Shown here piece by piece: positions 54,156-63,013 of a stretch of 64,000 nt of DNA (position 1 is the first letter of the stretch; each line of letters opens with the position of its first letter). The DNA lies in contig NZ_FOBU01000001.1 in assembly GCF_900109915.1 (NCBI RefSeq), forward strand, positions 1,184,764-1,248,763, written 5' to 3'. The stretch comes from Luteibacter sp. UNCMF331Sha3.1 (GTDB lineage: Bacteria; Pseudomonadota; Gammaproteobacteria; Xanthomonadales; Rhodanobacteraceae). A model generated the notes under the pieces. The model ran no database searches and was not told the origin of the DNA. It worked only from the letters and a program-made list of their open reading frames with translations. A program made the position numbers and the translations under genes.

Positions 54156-55331
54156 CTATCCGGAAATGGCCAGGCGCTCCGAGCGGTACATCAGCGCCGT
54201 GCCCCACACCGCGAGGACCGCGGCGACCAGGCCGCCGCCAAGGCAGAGCGCGATCTGCCAGCCGGCCATGCCGTCGCCGCGCAGCAGCTGCACGATGCCG
54301 AGGTTCTGGCCCAGCAGCGGTACCGCGTACATCCATGGCTCGGCGCGAATGGCGACGACCGAAAGCAGCGCGCTCGGCAGCACGGGCACGATCATCAGGA
54401 TCGACAGGTAGGTCTGCGCTTCGCGGTAACTCTTGGCGAATGCCGACACAAGCGACTGCAGCGCGGCCAGCAACACGATGAGCGGCAGCATCAGCAACAC
54501 CACCTGCGATGCGAAGCGCCAGCCCAGATCGAGTGCGATGCCGATCTTCTCCGTGGGGATGAACCACGGTGCCGTGGCGAACGCCGCCATGCTCAGCAGC
54601 AGGCTGACCAGCGAGAACGTGCAGATGGCGCCGAGCTTTCCGGCGAGGATCTGCCAGCGGGGCACGGGGTTGACGAACAAGGGCTCCAGCGACTGGCGCT
54701 CACGCTCGCCGGCGGTCAGGTCGATGGCGAGGTACATGCCGCCGAGGAACACCGTCAGCACGAAGAAGTACGGCAGGAACGAGAACATCAGCGCGGAGCG
54801 CGACTGCGACGTCGCCTGATCGCGGTAAGCCACCTGCACCGGCCATGCCGTGGTCGGCGAAAGGCCGCGCGCGATGAGCCGCATCGCGCCCTCGCGCCGG
54901 CCGTAGCCTTCCACGAGACTGCGAACGCGGGAGACTGGAGCGGCCGCGTCGCGCCGCGACGAATCGAAGATCAGCTCGACCTGCACCGCCTGCCCTTTCT
55001 CCCAGGCTTTCGCATAGTCCGGCGAGATGCGCACGACGACGTCGGTTCGCTGTTCGCGCACCGCGATCTCGGGGTCGTCGATCCCCGGCGCGGCGTCGAT
55101 GCTCGCGCTCTTCATCGCAGCCACGAGGTTGGGCGCCAGCGCCGCGCCGATCACCGGCACGGACAACGGCTGGTCGGTCTTCGCGAGCTCCCTGTTCACG
55201 ATGACGTTCATCAGCGTGATGAACATCACGGGGCCCAGCAGCGGCCCCGTGATCAGCGCGTTGATCAACGTGCGGCGGTCGCGGAGGTTCTCGCGCACTT
55301 CCTTCCAGTAGACGGCGGAAAAGGCGTTCAT
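54156..55331 (-). CDS. ABC-2-type transporter permease, NatB-like
   Basis: A 391-residue permease of the ABC-2/NatB type: one N-terminal helix after FSAVYWKEVRENLRDRRTL, a large extracytoplasmic domain, and five to six C-terminal helices, with GERERQSLEPLFVNPV (the cytoplasmic coupling region). Related NatAB systems export sodium ions in Bacillus, but the substrate of proteobacterial homologues is unsettled. It overlaps the ATPase by four bases and is the last of a five-gene operon. Confidence 0.9.
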   Translation of the reverse strand: MNAFSAVYWKEVRENLRDRRTLINALITGPLLGPVMFITLMNVIVNRELAKTDQPLSVPVIGAALAPNLVAAMKSASIDAAPGIDDPEIAVREQRTDVVVRISPDYAKAWEKGQAVQVELIFDSSRRDAAAPVSRVRSLVEGYGRREGAMRLIARGLSPTTAWPVQVAYRDQATSQSRSALMFSFLPYFFVLTVFLGGMYLAIDLTAGERERQSLEPLFVNPVPRWQILAGKLGAICTFSLVSLLLSMAAFATAPWFIPTEKIGIALDLGWRFASQVVLLMLPLIVLLAALQSLVSAFAKSYREAQTYLSILMIVPVLPSALLSVVAIRAEPWMYAVPLLGQNLGIVQLLRGDGMAGWQIALCLGGGLVAAVLAVWGTALMYRSERLAISG

Positions 55332-56062
55332 GCGGCCAGTCCCTCGTCCGTCCCGATGATCTTCACGAAGGCGTCCTCGAGCGTGGTCTCTCCGGTCTGC
55401 GCGAGCAGGGCGGCGGGTGGCGCGTCGGCCACCACGCGACCGTGCGCGATCACGACGATGCGATCGCAGAGCGCGGCGACCTCCTGCATGATGTGGCTGG
55501 AAAAGAGCACGCACCGGCCCTCGTCGCGCAGCTGACCCATGAATCGGCGCATGGCGCGCGTGGCCATGACGTCGAGGCCATTCGTCGGCTCGTCGAGCAA
55601 CACGTTGCGCGGATCGTGGACCAGCGCCCGCGCGATCCCCGTCTTCACGCGCTGGCCCTGCGAGAATCCTTCCGTGCGTCGCGTGGCGATGTCGCGCATG
55701 TCCAACGCGTCGATCAGCGCTTCACGGCGTTCGCGCAGCAGCGCTTCCGGCATGCCGTGCAGGCGGCCGAAGTAATCGATGTTCTCGCTGGCGGTGAGCC
55801 GTTTGTAGAGGCCGCGCGCGTCGGGCAGCACGCCGAGCCGGCGTCGCACGGCGGACGGGTCCGCGCTCGCGTCGAGGCCATCGACCAGCACCTGGCCGGT
55901 GTCCGGCGTCATCAGCGTGTAGAGCATGCGCAGCGTCGTGGTCTTGCCGGCGCCGTTCGGTCCGAGCAGGCCGGTGATCTCGCCGTCGCGCGCGGTGAAG
56001 CTCACGCCGTTGACGGCGCGCACGTCGCCGAACGATTTATGCAGATCCTTCACCTCGATCAT
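55328..56062 (-). CDS. ABC transporter ATPase, NatA-like
   Basis: A 244-residue ABC ATPase with Walker A GPNGAGKTT, signature FSQGQ (a common NatA/CcmA variant) and Walker B VLLDEPTNGLD. It pairs with the permease that follows it. The ATG overlaps the hydrolase stop by four bases; the stop overlaps the permease start by four bases. Confidence 0.93.
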   Translation of the reverse strand: MIEVKDLHKSFGDVRAVNGVSFTARDGEITGLLGPNGAGKTTTLRMLYTLMTPDTGQVLVDGLDASADPSAVRRRLGVLPDARGLYKRLTASENIDYFGRLHGMPEALLRERREALIDALDMRDIATRRTEGFSQGQRVKTGIARALVHDPRNVLLDEPTNGLDVMATRAMRRFMGQLRDEGRCVLFSSHIMQEVAALCDRIVVIAHGRVVADAPPAALLAQTGETTLEDAFVKIIGTDEGLAA

Positions 56063-57609
56063 GGCGTGGCTCCGTTGAATCCGGTGAAGACAGGCAAGGG
56101 ACCGAGCCGGTCGAGGCAACTCGCGTCGAGGCCCTTCGCGTCGGCGTCGTCGATGAAGCGTTCGAGCAGGCGCGGCATGCAGCCGCGCGCCACCACGCTG
56201 TGGCCCTGCCCCTTCAGCACCAGGTGCCGACCGTTCGGCAGACCCCTGACCACGTCGTCGCCGTAGCGCGGCGGCGTCACCGGGTCGAATTCGCCGGACA
56301 TCAGCAGCGCCGGCACGTCGCTCTTCAACGGCTGGCGGAAGTCCGCGGGCCGCGCACCGCGGGGCCACACGGAGCACGCGGCCTTGATGACCCCGGTCAT
56401 CGTGTCGCCGAGGATGGTGTCCTTGTCCTGCGGACGCGGCTGCATGAGATCGGCGTCCTCGGAACAGATCACCGAATACTGCATGCCGCCGTCCAGCGTG
56501 TCGCCCAGATCCCCGGTCAACTGCTTTGCCTGGCCCAGCAGCGGCCCGACATCGCCGTGCGCCGCGGCGTCGATCGACAGCGGAAGCAATGCGGCGGTCT
56601 CCGGCGAATACGCGAACATGCGCACCACGGTAGCCAGCGAGAACTCGCTGAGCACGCGCTGCACCGACGAGTAATCCAGCGGATCGCGGAACGTGACCTT
56701 GTGCGGGTTGGCGCGCAGCGCGTCGCGCAGCTGGTAGAGCGTCTGGTACGGATCGTTGAAGCGCTCGCGACACGCGGCGTTCTCGTGGCAACGCGCAAAC
56801 TGCGCCTTGAGGGCGGCATCGAGGTTCACCGCGAAGTCGTCGCCCAGCACGAGTCCGTTCGGCACGATGCCGTCGAGGATCAGGGTGCGCACACCTTCCG
56901 GGTGCCGCATCGCGTATTGCTGCGCGACGCGCGTGCCGTACGAGACGCCGAACAGGTCGAACCCCGGCGATCCGAGCGCGCGCCGGACATCTTCCAGGTC
57001 GGCGACCGCGTCGGTCGTCGTGTAGAACCGGACGTCCGCCTCGCGGGAAAGCTGATCGAGGCACGTGCGCGTTTCGCGACGTATGGCTTCGGTATCGAAG
57101 GCGTGTGTCTCATCCGCGCCGCCCGCTTCGTCGTCGCGACAGCTGAGCGGATGCGATCCACCCGTGCCGCGCTGATCGAGCAACAGCACGTTGCGGTGCG
57201 CGAGCAACGGCGCCATCGCTCCGGCGATCGCGGGGTAGCTCTCGCCGGCGGACTGCCCCGGGCCACCCGCGATGAAGGCGACCATGTCGGTGGCCGGCAC
57301 CTGCGCACTGCTGCGCACGACGGCGACGCGCAGGGTGATGTGGCGGCCCTTCGGGTGGGCACGATCCTCCGGCACGTCGAACGGCGCACACCAGGCCGGC
57401 GTCGACAGACCGGAGTGCGGCTGTGGCAGCTCGCAGGGCTTCAGTTCGAGCGTTCCAATGCGCCAGACGCGCGGCGGCGCGGGCTGGGTGGCGGCGAGCG
57501 GCGTCGATGCCTTCGTCGCCTTGCTCGCGTGGCCGTGCATCCACGGTCGCGCCGCGAAAACGGCGGTGACGATGGCGACGGCGATGGCGATCCGTGCTGC
57601 TCGTTTCAT
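56059..57609 (-). CDS. Secreted/anchored alpha/beta hydrolase (TAP-like prolyl aminopeptidase family)
   Basis: A 516-residue hydrolase with an N-terminal signal or anchor (about residues 5-20), the oxyanion segment FIAGGPGQSA, the nucleophile elbow GVSYGT with Ser223, an acid in SGEFDPVTPP and catalytic His in GQGHSV. The C-terminal part matches the TAP (tripeptidyl aminopeptidase-like) domain. Expected to cleave small peptides or esters outside the inner membrane. It starts four bases after the XRE stop and overlaps natA, so it belongs to the same operon. Confidence 0.88.
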   Translation of the reverse strand: MKRAARIAIAVAIVTAVFAARPWMHGHASKATKASTPLAATQPAPPRVWRIGTLELKPCELPQPHSGLSTPAWCAPFDVPEDRAHPKGRHITLRVAVVRSSAQVPATDMVAFIAGGPGQSAGESYPAIAGAMAPLLAHRNVLLLDQRGTGGSHPLSCRDDEAGGADETHAFDTEAIRRETRTCLDQLSREADVRFYTTTDAVADLEDVRRALGSPGFDLFGVSYGTRVAQQYAMRHPEGVRTLILDGIVPNGLVLGDDFAVNLDAALKAQFARCHENAACRERFNDPYQTLYQLRDALRANPHKVTFRDPLDYSSVQRVLSEFSLATVVRMFAYSPETAALLPLSIDAAAHGDVGPLLGQAKQLTGDLGDTLDGGMQYSVICSEDADLMQPRPQDKDTILGDTMTGVIKAACSVWPRGARPADFRQPLKSDVPALLMSGEFDPVTPPRYGDDVVRGLPNGRHLVLKGQGHSVVARGCMPRLLERFIDDADAKGLDASCLDRLGPLPVFTGFNGATP

Positions 57610-57613
57610 GCCT

Positions 57614-57808
57614 TCATTCCCCCGGCGTGAAGATGGATTCGATGGGCAGATCGAACAGCGCCGCGATCCGGAACGCGAGCGGCAGGCTGGGATCGTACTT
57701 GCCCGTCTCGATCGCGTTCACCGTCTGGCGCGAGACGTCGAGCTGCTCGCCGAGATCGGCCTGCGACCAGCCCGAGGCCGTGCGAAGTTCGCGGACACGG
57801 TTGATCAT
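57614..57808 (-). CDS. Small XRE-family transcription regulator
   Basis: A 64-residue protein that is little more than one helix-turn-helix (ELRTASGWSQADLGEQLDVSRQTVNAIE). Similar small XRE proteins, often next to membrane proteins, act as repressors. It overlaps the membrane-protein stop by four bases (ATGA) and is followed four bases later by the hydrolase. The palindrome over the operon promoter is its likely target. Confidence 0.88.
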   Translation of the reverse strand: MINRVRELRTASGWSQADLGEQLDVSRQTVNAIETGKYDPSLPLAFRIAALFDLPIESIFTPGE

Positions 57809-58206
57809 CGGGTGCGGTAGTACCAGTTGATGCCGCACTTGGTCACGCCGAACGTGAAGAGCAGCACCGGCAGTACCCAGATCGCGATCGCCTCGGCAGG
57901 TGGCGCAGGCAGGACTTTCGCGTTCAGCAGCATCCCGTAGGTGAAGAAGCCGAAACCGCCGACTGCGCCACCGATCGCGATGGATTCGAGATCGATGCGC
58001 CGTTCGAACTCGTCCTGTCCGCGGATCGCACGCACCATGGCGCGGATCATGAAACCGACGGGAAGCACGGGCAGCAGCGTGACGACCGTCCGCGCCGCGG
58101 TGCCCTCCAGTGTCTTCAGCCAGGCCACCGAAACCATGATCAGCACGACATAGCCCAGCAGTGCCGGCGCCATTTCCCACAGATATCGCTTGTGTACGGG
58201 TCGCAT
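57805..58206 (-). CDS. Four-helix membrane protein at the head of the XRE/NatAB operon
   Basis: A 133-residue integral membrane protein with four helices (about 10-30, 35-55, 75-95 and 105-125). No known motif. First gene of the operon; the ATG at 58206 follows an AGGAG ribosome-binding site. It is coupled to the small XRE gene by a four-base overlap, which suggests a functional link, for example as a membrane sensor or anti-repressor (inference). A longer frame to 58239 is possible. Confidence 0.78.
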   Translation of the reverse strand: MRPVHKRYLWEMAPALLGYVVLIMVSVAWLKTLEGTAARTVVTLLPVLPVGFMIRAMVRAIRGQDEFERRIDLESIAIGGAVGGFGFFTYGMLLNAKVLPAPPAEAIAIWVLPVLLFTFGVTKCGINWYYRTR

Positions 58207-58229
58207 CGTCCGCTCCTCGATGTAAAGCG

Positions 58230-58282
58230 TGCTTGACACAGATCCTGAGGCACGCCACCCGGCCTGTCAAGTGACCTTGACA
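58230..58282 (-). promoter_or_regulatory. Promoter and palindromic operator of the XRE/NatAB operon
   Basis: On the minus strand: -35 TTGACA (58270-58265), 17-base spacer, -10 CAGGAT (58247-58242). The -35 lies inside the perfect palindrome TGTCAAG-TGAC-CTTGACA (58265-58282). A third copy of the half-site CTTGACA (plus strand 58232-58238) stands just downstream of the -10. Such an arrangement is typical for a self-repressing XRE protein. Confidence 0.75.
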
Positions 58283-58438
58283 CCGCCATGAGCGCATTCG
58301 GCAACGTCAGGTCATTCCGGCAATGCATCCGAAATTTCACACACGGCCGCCTGCGAATCGACCGATTCTTGCATCCGACGGAAACACATCCTGCGTCGCG
58401 CCGTTTTCCCGACGCGCCGTCACTCCTGGAGATCCGCC

Positions 58439-58951
58439 ATGCGCCACCTCGTTCGCTCGTCCATGCTCGTCGCCCTCGCAGGCGTCGTCGCGTCACTCGC
58501 CCCGCCCGCGCAGGCGGCCACCGCGACCGCCACGTTCAACGTCCGCATCACCATCACCGCGGCCTGCGATATCGCGACGACCGCCCCGACGGACGTGAAC
58601 TTCGGCTCGCAGCCGTCGACCGCGACCAATGTCGACAACCAGGGCGCGCTCAACGTGAACTGCACGCCCAGCGCGCCGTACACCATCTCGCTCGACAACG
58701 GCCAGAACGGTACCGATGCGAACTCGCGCAAGATGAGCAACGGCACCGCACTGGTCCCCTACCAGCTCTACCGGGCCGCGTCGCGCGGCGCGGCGGACGT
58801 CTGGGGAAGTACGACGGGAGCGGGCGGCAACGTCTTCGCCGGGACCGGCACGGGAACGGTGCAGAACCTGCCGGTCTACGGACGCGTGCCCAGCGCCAAC
58901 TTTCCCGCAGGGAGCTACAGCGACGTCATCACCGCGACGATCACGTACTGA
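58439..58951 (+). CDS. Spore-coat-U-domain pilin-type protein (CsuA/B-like)
   Basis: A 170-residue secreted protein: signal peptide (about 1-26, ending AQAA) and one SCPU (spore coat U) domain with ITAACDIATTAP, LNVNCTPSAPYTISLDNGQN, LPVYGRVP and the ending YSDVITATITY, as in Csu-type pilin subunits. First gene of the pilus operon. RBS CTGGAGATC. The terminal beta-strand is the type used in donor-strand exchange. Confidence 0.9.
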   Translation: MRHLVRSSMLVALAGVVASLAPPAQAATATATFNVRITITAACDIATTAPTDVNFGSQPSTATNVDNQGALNVNCTPSAPYTISLDNGQNGTDANSRKMSNGTALVPYQLYRAASRGAADVWGSTTGAGGNVFAGTGTGTVQNLPVYGRVPSANFPAGSYSDVITATITY

Positions 58952-58953
58952 CG

Positions 58954-59682
58954 GTGCACCCATGGGCGCCCCGCATGGCGATGGCGGCCGCGACGATCGT
59001 CGCGGCGTTCGCTGCGCCGCTGGCGACGGGCAGCGGCCTGCAGGTCTCGCCCATCGGCCTCAGCGTCGCGGCGAAAGCGCAGGCCGAGGCGCTGTGGCTG
59101 ACCAATACGGGGACGGAGCCGATCCACGCCCAGGTACGCGTCTTCCGCTGGACGCAGGCGGATGGCAAGGATTTCCTGGAGCCTTCGCGCGATCTCGTCG
59201 TCAGCCCGCCCATGGTGACCATCGCGCCCGGCGACCGTCAGATGGTCCGGGTGATCCGACAGGTCGCGCCACCGGAGGGTACGGAAGCGGCGTACCGGGT
59301 GCTCGTCGACGAACTGCCGGTGGATGGCGCCAAGAAGGAAGGTCTGCAATTCGTGCTGCGGTATTCGATACCCGTGTTCCTGGCGCCGCGCGGCGACCCG
59401 ACGGTCAGCGCGACATTGCAGGCGACATGGGAAGCATCGCCCACGGGCGGCGCGCTACGCGTGAGCAACGTGGGGAGCGGGCATGCGCAGATCGCCGACA
59501 TCGTGCGGCAGGACGCACACGGCGAGCGAACGGTGCTGCGGAACGGGCTGGTGGGCTACGCGCTGCCGGGCGCCACCATGCGATGGGTGCTGCCGTCCGC
59601 GCCGGACGGCGGCAGCGTACGTGCAAGGGTCAATGGTGACCCGACCGAGTCGACGCTGGTCGTGGACCCGGGCAGCCGCTAG
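58954..59682 (+). CDS. Csu-type pilus chaperone
   Basis: A periplasmic chaperone (fimbrial-chaperone Ig fold) of about 242 residues, with a signal peptide and the ALWLTNTGTEPIHAQVRVF and PGDRQMVRVIRQ segments typical of PapD-like proteins. The GTG at 58954 gives the best signal peptide; an ATG at 58975 is also in frame. No strong ribosome-binding site precedes either, so it is probably coupled to the pilin upstream. The 3' end overlaps the usher frame by about 50 bases. Confidence 0.85.
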   Translation: MHPWAPRMAMAAATIVAAFAAPLATGSGLQVSPIGLSVAAKAQAEALWLTNTGTEPIHAQVRVFRWTQADGKDFLEPSRDLVVSPPMVTIAPGDRQMVRVIRQVAPPEGTEAAYRVLVDELPVDGAKKEGLQFVLRYSIPVFLAPRGDPTVSATLQATWEASPTGGALRVSNVGSGHAQIADIVRQDAHGERTVLRNGLVGYALPGATMRWVLPSAPDGGSVRARVNGDPTESTLVVDPGSR

Positions 59683-61990
59683 CGTCCTGATGCTCGACGC
59701 CGGCAGCACGCATGCGACGACGACCGAGGCGCTGGCGGTTCCGCCGCCGTCCACGATCACGGCACGCACCAGGACGGTCGGCGAGGATCTCTATCTCGAG
59801 GTCGTACTCAACGGCGCGAAGACGGAGGCGCTCGTGCATTTCGTGCGCCGCGACGACACCCTCTGCGCGACGACCGCCGACCTCGGTCGCCTCGGCTTCC
59901 ACGTGCCGGCCGTCGATGGCGAGCGCTGCCTCCGCGATCTGCCGGGCGTGCGCATGACTTACGACGTGGCGGCGCAACGCGTGGTCATCGACGCGCCGAA
60001 CGACATGCTCGCGCTCCCGACCACGGTCCTCAACCGCCCGGAGCGAAGCACGCTGGCCGCGACCAGCGGTAACGGCGTGCTGCTCAACTACGACGTCTAC
60101 GCTTCCCACGGCGGCGGTCTGGGCAACCTTTCCGGTTTCGCCGAGCTGCGCGCCTTCAGCGACGGACTCGGCGTGCTCAGCAGCACGTCGCTGACCCGGC
60201 GATACCAGACGCGCGAGGATGGCTGGCAAGGGGACTCCGTGCGACTCGACACCCAGTGGCGGCTGTCGATGCCCGATCGCGCACAGGCCCTGACGATCGG
60301 CGACACGTTCACCGGGTATCTCTCGTGGACGCGCGCGACGCGCATCGGCGGCATCGCGTACGGGACCGACTTCGCGCTGCAACCGTACCGTGTCACCACG
60401 CCGCTCCCGCAGTTCTTCGGTCAGGCGACCGCGCCATCGGCGGTGGAGCTCTACGTCGACGGTGTCCGTCAGTACAGCGGACGCGTACCCGCCGGGCCGT
60501 TCCAGCTCACCGCCGTGCCCGGTGTCGATCAGGCAGGACAGGCGCAGGTCGTGCTCACCGACGCGCTCGGCCGGAGCAGCACGGTCACGTTTCCGTTCTA
60601 CGCCGCGCGTCGCCTGCTCAGCGCGGGACTCGACGACTGGTCGGTGGAACTGGGGACCGTGCGCGAGGCGTATGGCATCGACTCGTTCGCTTACGGCAGC
60701 GCGCCGATCGGCAGTGCGACGTGGCGCCACGGCGCCAGCGATCGACTCACGCTCGAATCGCACGCCGAGGCCGGGGACGGGCGCGGCACCGCCGGGGTGG
60801 GCGCGGTGTGGAATCCGGGCGGCGCGCATGTCCTGAACGGCTCGCTGTCGCTGTCTCGCGGCGGTGGATCCCAGTACGGTGCCGGCTACGCGTGGAACGG
60901 TCGCATCGTGAACGTGTCGTTCGATACCGTCCGCGGCAACGCACGGTACCGCGATGTGGCGGCGGGCTACGGCTCGCCACCCCCGCGCGTCAGCGACCGT
61001 GCGCTGATCGGCTTCAACGTGCGCCAGTCGAGCTTCGGCGCGAACCTCGTTCGCCTGCGCTATGCGGGACAGCCGACATCGCGCTATGCGGGCCTTTTCG
61101 TGCTGCGCAACGTCGGTGGCGGCATCTCGCTCAATGCCAGCTACAACCAGAACCTCGACGATGCCGGCGATCGCAGCGTGTTCATCGGTATCACCGTGGC
61201 GATGGACGAGCGGACGACGTGGAGCGCGTCCGTGCAGCGCGACCGCGGCCACACCTTCGGGATCGTGGACGCGAGCCGGCCCATCGACGGCGACGGCGGC
61301 TTCGGTTGGCACGTGCAGGGTCGCGGCGGCGCGTACGGCGGTGGGCTCGGCGAGGTGGGCTGGCTCGGCAACCGTGGGCAGCTCACCGTGGGCGGCAGCA
61401 CGATGGGTCACTCCTCGTACGGTTACGCGGACGCGAACGGAGCGCTCGTGCTGATGGGCGGTCATGCGTTCGCGGCGCGCCGCATCGACGACGCGTTCGC
61501 ACTGGTGACCACCGAAGGTGCGCCGGACATCCCCGTGCTGCTCGAAAACCGGCGCACTGGCGTCACCGATCGCCGCGGCCTGTTGCTGGTGTCGCGACTC
61601 AATGCTTACCAGGAAAACCGGCTCGCCATCGATCCGCTGGACCTGCCGGCCGACGATCGCGTGCAGCGCGTGGAGGCGGTCGTCGCGCCGGCGGATCGTT
61701 CGGGTGTGGTCGTCCGTTTCCCGATCAGGCACGTCCGGGCGGCATCGGTCATCCTCGTGGACGACCGTGGCGAACCGATCCCTCTCGGCTCACGCGTCGG
61801 CGTGGGCCCGGGCGAGGACGCGATCGTCGGCTACGACGGCATCGTCTACCTCGATGGCCTGCCGGGAAGCGCGACGCTGGGCGTCGTGCGACCCGACGGC
61901 ACGCGCTGCTCCGCCACGCTCGTGTATCCCGCCGGCGCGCGCGACCTGCCGCAACTCGGCCCGTTGACCTGCAGGGACGATGCGCCATGA
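59633..61990 (+). CDS. Csu-type fimbrial outer-membrane usher
   Basis: A 785-residue usher that would assemble and translocate the pilus: N-terminal domain with LYLEVVLNGAKTEALVHF, then a beta-barrel with plug (AVELYVDGVRQYSGRVPAGPFQL), and C-terminal domains with YDGIVYLDGLPGSATLG. The ATG at 59633 (or GTG at 59636) overlaps the chaperone end by about 50 bases, an unusually long overlap. Followed by the tip protein with a four-base overlap. Confidence 0.88.
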   Translation: MVTRPSRRWSWTRAAASVLMLDAGSTHATTTEALAVPPPSTITARTRTVGEDLYLEVVLNGAKTEALVHFVRRDDTLCATTADLGRLGFHVPAVDGERCLRDLPGVRMTYDVAAQRVVIDAPNDMLALPTTVLNRPERSTLAATSGNGVLLNYDVYASHGGGLGNLSGFAELRAFSDGLGVLSSTSLTRRYQTREDGWQGDSVRLDTQWRLSMPDRAQALTIGDTFTGYLSWTRATRIGGIAYGTDFALQPYRVTTPLPQFFGQATAPSAVELYVDGVRQYSGRVPAGPFQLTAVPGVDQAGQAQVVLTDALGRSSTVTFPFYAARRLLSAGLDDWSVELGTVREAYGIDSFAYGSAPIGSATWRHGASDRLTLESHAEAGDGRGTAGVGAVWNPGGAHVLNGSLSLSRGGGSQYGAGYAWNGRIVNVSFDTVRGNARYRDVAAGYGSPPPRVSDRALIGFNVRQSSFGANLVRLRYAGQPTSRYAGLFVLRNVGGGISLNASYNQNLDDAGDRSVFIGITVAMDERTTWSASVQRDRGHTFGIVDASRPIDGDGGFGWHVQGRGGAYGGGLGEVGWLGNRGQLTVGGSTMGHSSYGYADANGALVLMGGHAFAARRIDDAFALVTTEGAPDIPVLLENRRTGVTDRRGLLLVSRLNAYQENRLAIDPLDLPADDRVQRVEAVVAPADRSGVVVRFPIRHVRAASVILVDDRGEPIPLGSRVGVGPGEDAIVGYDGIVYLDGLPGSATLGVVRPDGTRCSATLVYPAGARDLPQLGPLTCRDDAP

Positions 61991-63003
61991 AGTGGTTCGC
62001 GCTGACGCTGATCGCGTTAGCCGCCCTGCTCGGCAGCGGACGCGCGCACGCCCTGACCAATTGCAGCATCACCGGCATCACCACCGTCGCGTTCGGACCC
62101 GTGAACCCTACCGACGGTCTCGTCGACGGTTCCGCCACCATCGACTACAGCTGCACCTATACCGGCGGCCTGCTGGGCGGCCTCTATGGCGTATACCTTA
62201 CCGGCTGCATCGGCCTCGCACCCGACGACCAGGGCAGCGTCTCGCCGCGCACCCTGCTCAACGCCAACAACGACCGCCTGCGCTACGACCTGTACAAGGA
62301 CTCGCAGCGGACCAGCGTGTGGGGGCCGATCGGCAACGCGACGTACACGCCGTTCACCTTCCAGCTGTCGTTCACCATCCTTTCCAGTCCACAGACACGG
62401 ACGGGCTCGGCGACGATCTACGGACGCGTGCCCGCCGGACAGACGACGCTTTCCGCCGGCGCCTACAGCGGCACGCTCACGGGGGGCACCAGCGCGAACG
62501 GGATCGCTTACCGCTACACCGAGGCGCTGCTCGCGCTCGGCACGTTTCCGGCCTCGTGCCAGACCGGCGGCGGTGGCGGCGGTGCGCTCGCCGGACCGGC
62601 CTCGACCGTGACCGCCACGGTGTCGAAGCTCTGCACGATCGCGACGGCGACGGAGCTGAACTTCGGCAGCGTGTCGGGATTGCTGCGCACCAACAGCGAC
62701 CAGACGTCGCTGCTACGACTGACCTGCACCCATCGCACGGCCTACCAGGTGGGCCTCGACAATGGGCAGAACGCGTCCGGCGGGGTGAGACGCATGACCT
62801 CGGGCACCGGATTCGTCGCGTACGAGCTGTACCGCGACAGCCAGCGGACACAGCGCTGGGGCAACACGCTCGACACCGACACGGCGGCGGGCTCCGGCTC
62901 GGGCAGCGAGCAGACACTGACGGTGTACGGCCGCGTTCCCATGCAGTCCGCGGCGCGCGCCGGGGATTACAGCGATGTGGTCACGGTCACTGTCACGTAT
63001 TGA
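61987..63003 (+). CDS. Two-domain SCPU pilus tip adhesin (CsuE-like)
   Basis: A 338-residue secreted protein: signal peptide (about 1-22, ending AHA), first SCPU-like domain (about 25-195), a Gly-rich linker (GGGGGGALAGP), and a second SCPU domain (about 205-338) ending YSDVVTVTVTY. The N-terminal domain is the putative adhesive tip and the second fits the pilin polymerisation fold, as in CsuE. It ends 10 bases from the convergent autotransporter. Confidence 0.87.
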   Translation: MKWFALTLIALAALLGSGRAHALTNCSITGITTVAFGPVNPTDGLVDGSATIDYSCTYTGGLLGGLYGVYLTGCIGLAPDDQGSVSPRTLLNANNDRLRYDLYKDSQRTSVWGPIGNATYTPFTFQLSFTILSSPQTRTGSATIYGRVPAGQTTLSAGAYSGTLTGGTSANGIAYRYTEALLALGTFPASCQTGGGGGGALAGPASTVTATVSKLCTIATATELNFGSVSGLLRTNSDQTSLLRLTCTHRTAYQVGLDNGQNASGGVRRMTSGTGFVAYELYRDSQRTQRWGNTLDTDTAAGSGSGSEQTLTVYGRVPMQSAARAGDYSDVVTVTVTY

Positions 63004-63013
63004 TTCCGGCGTA

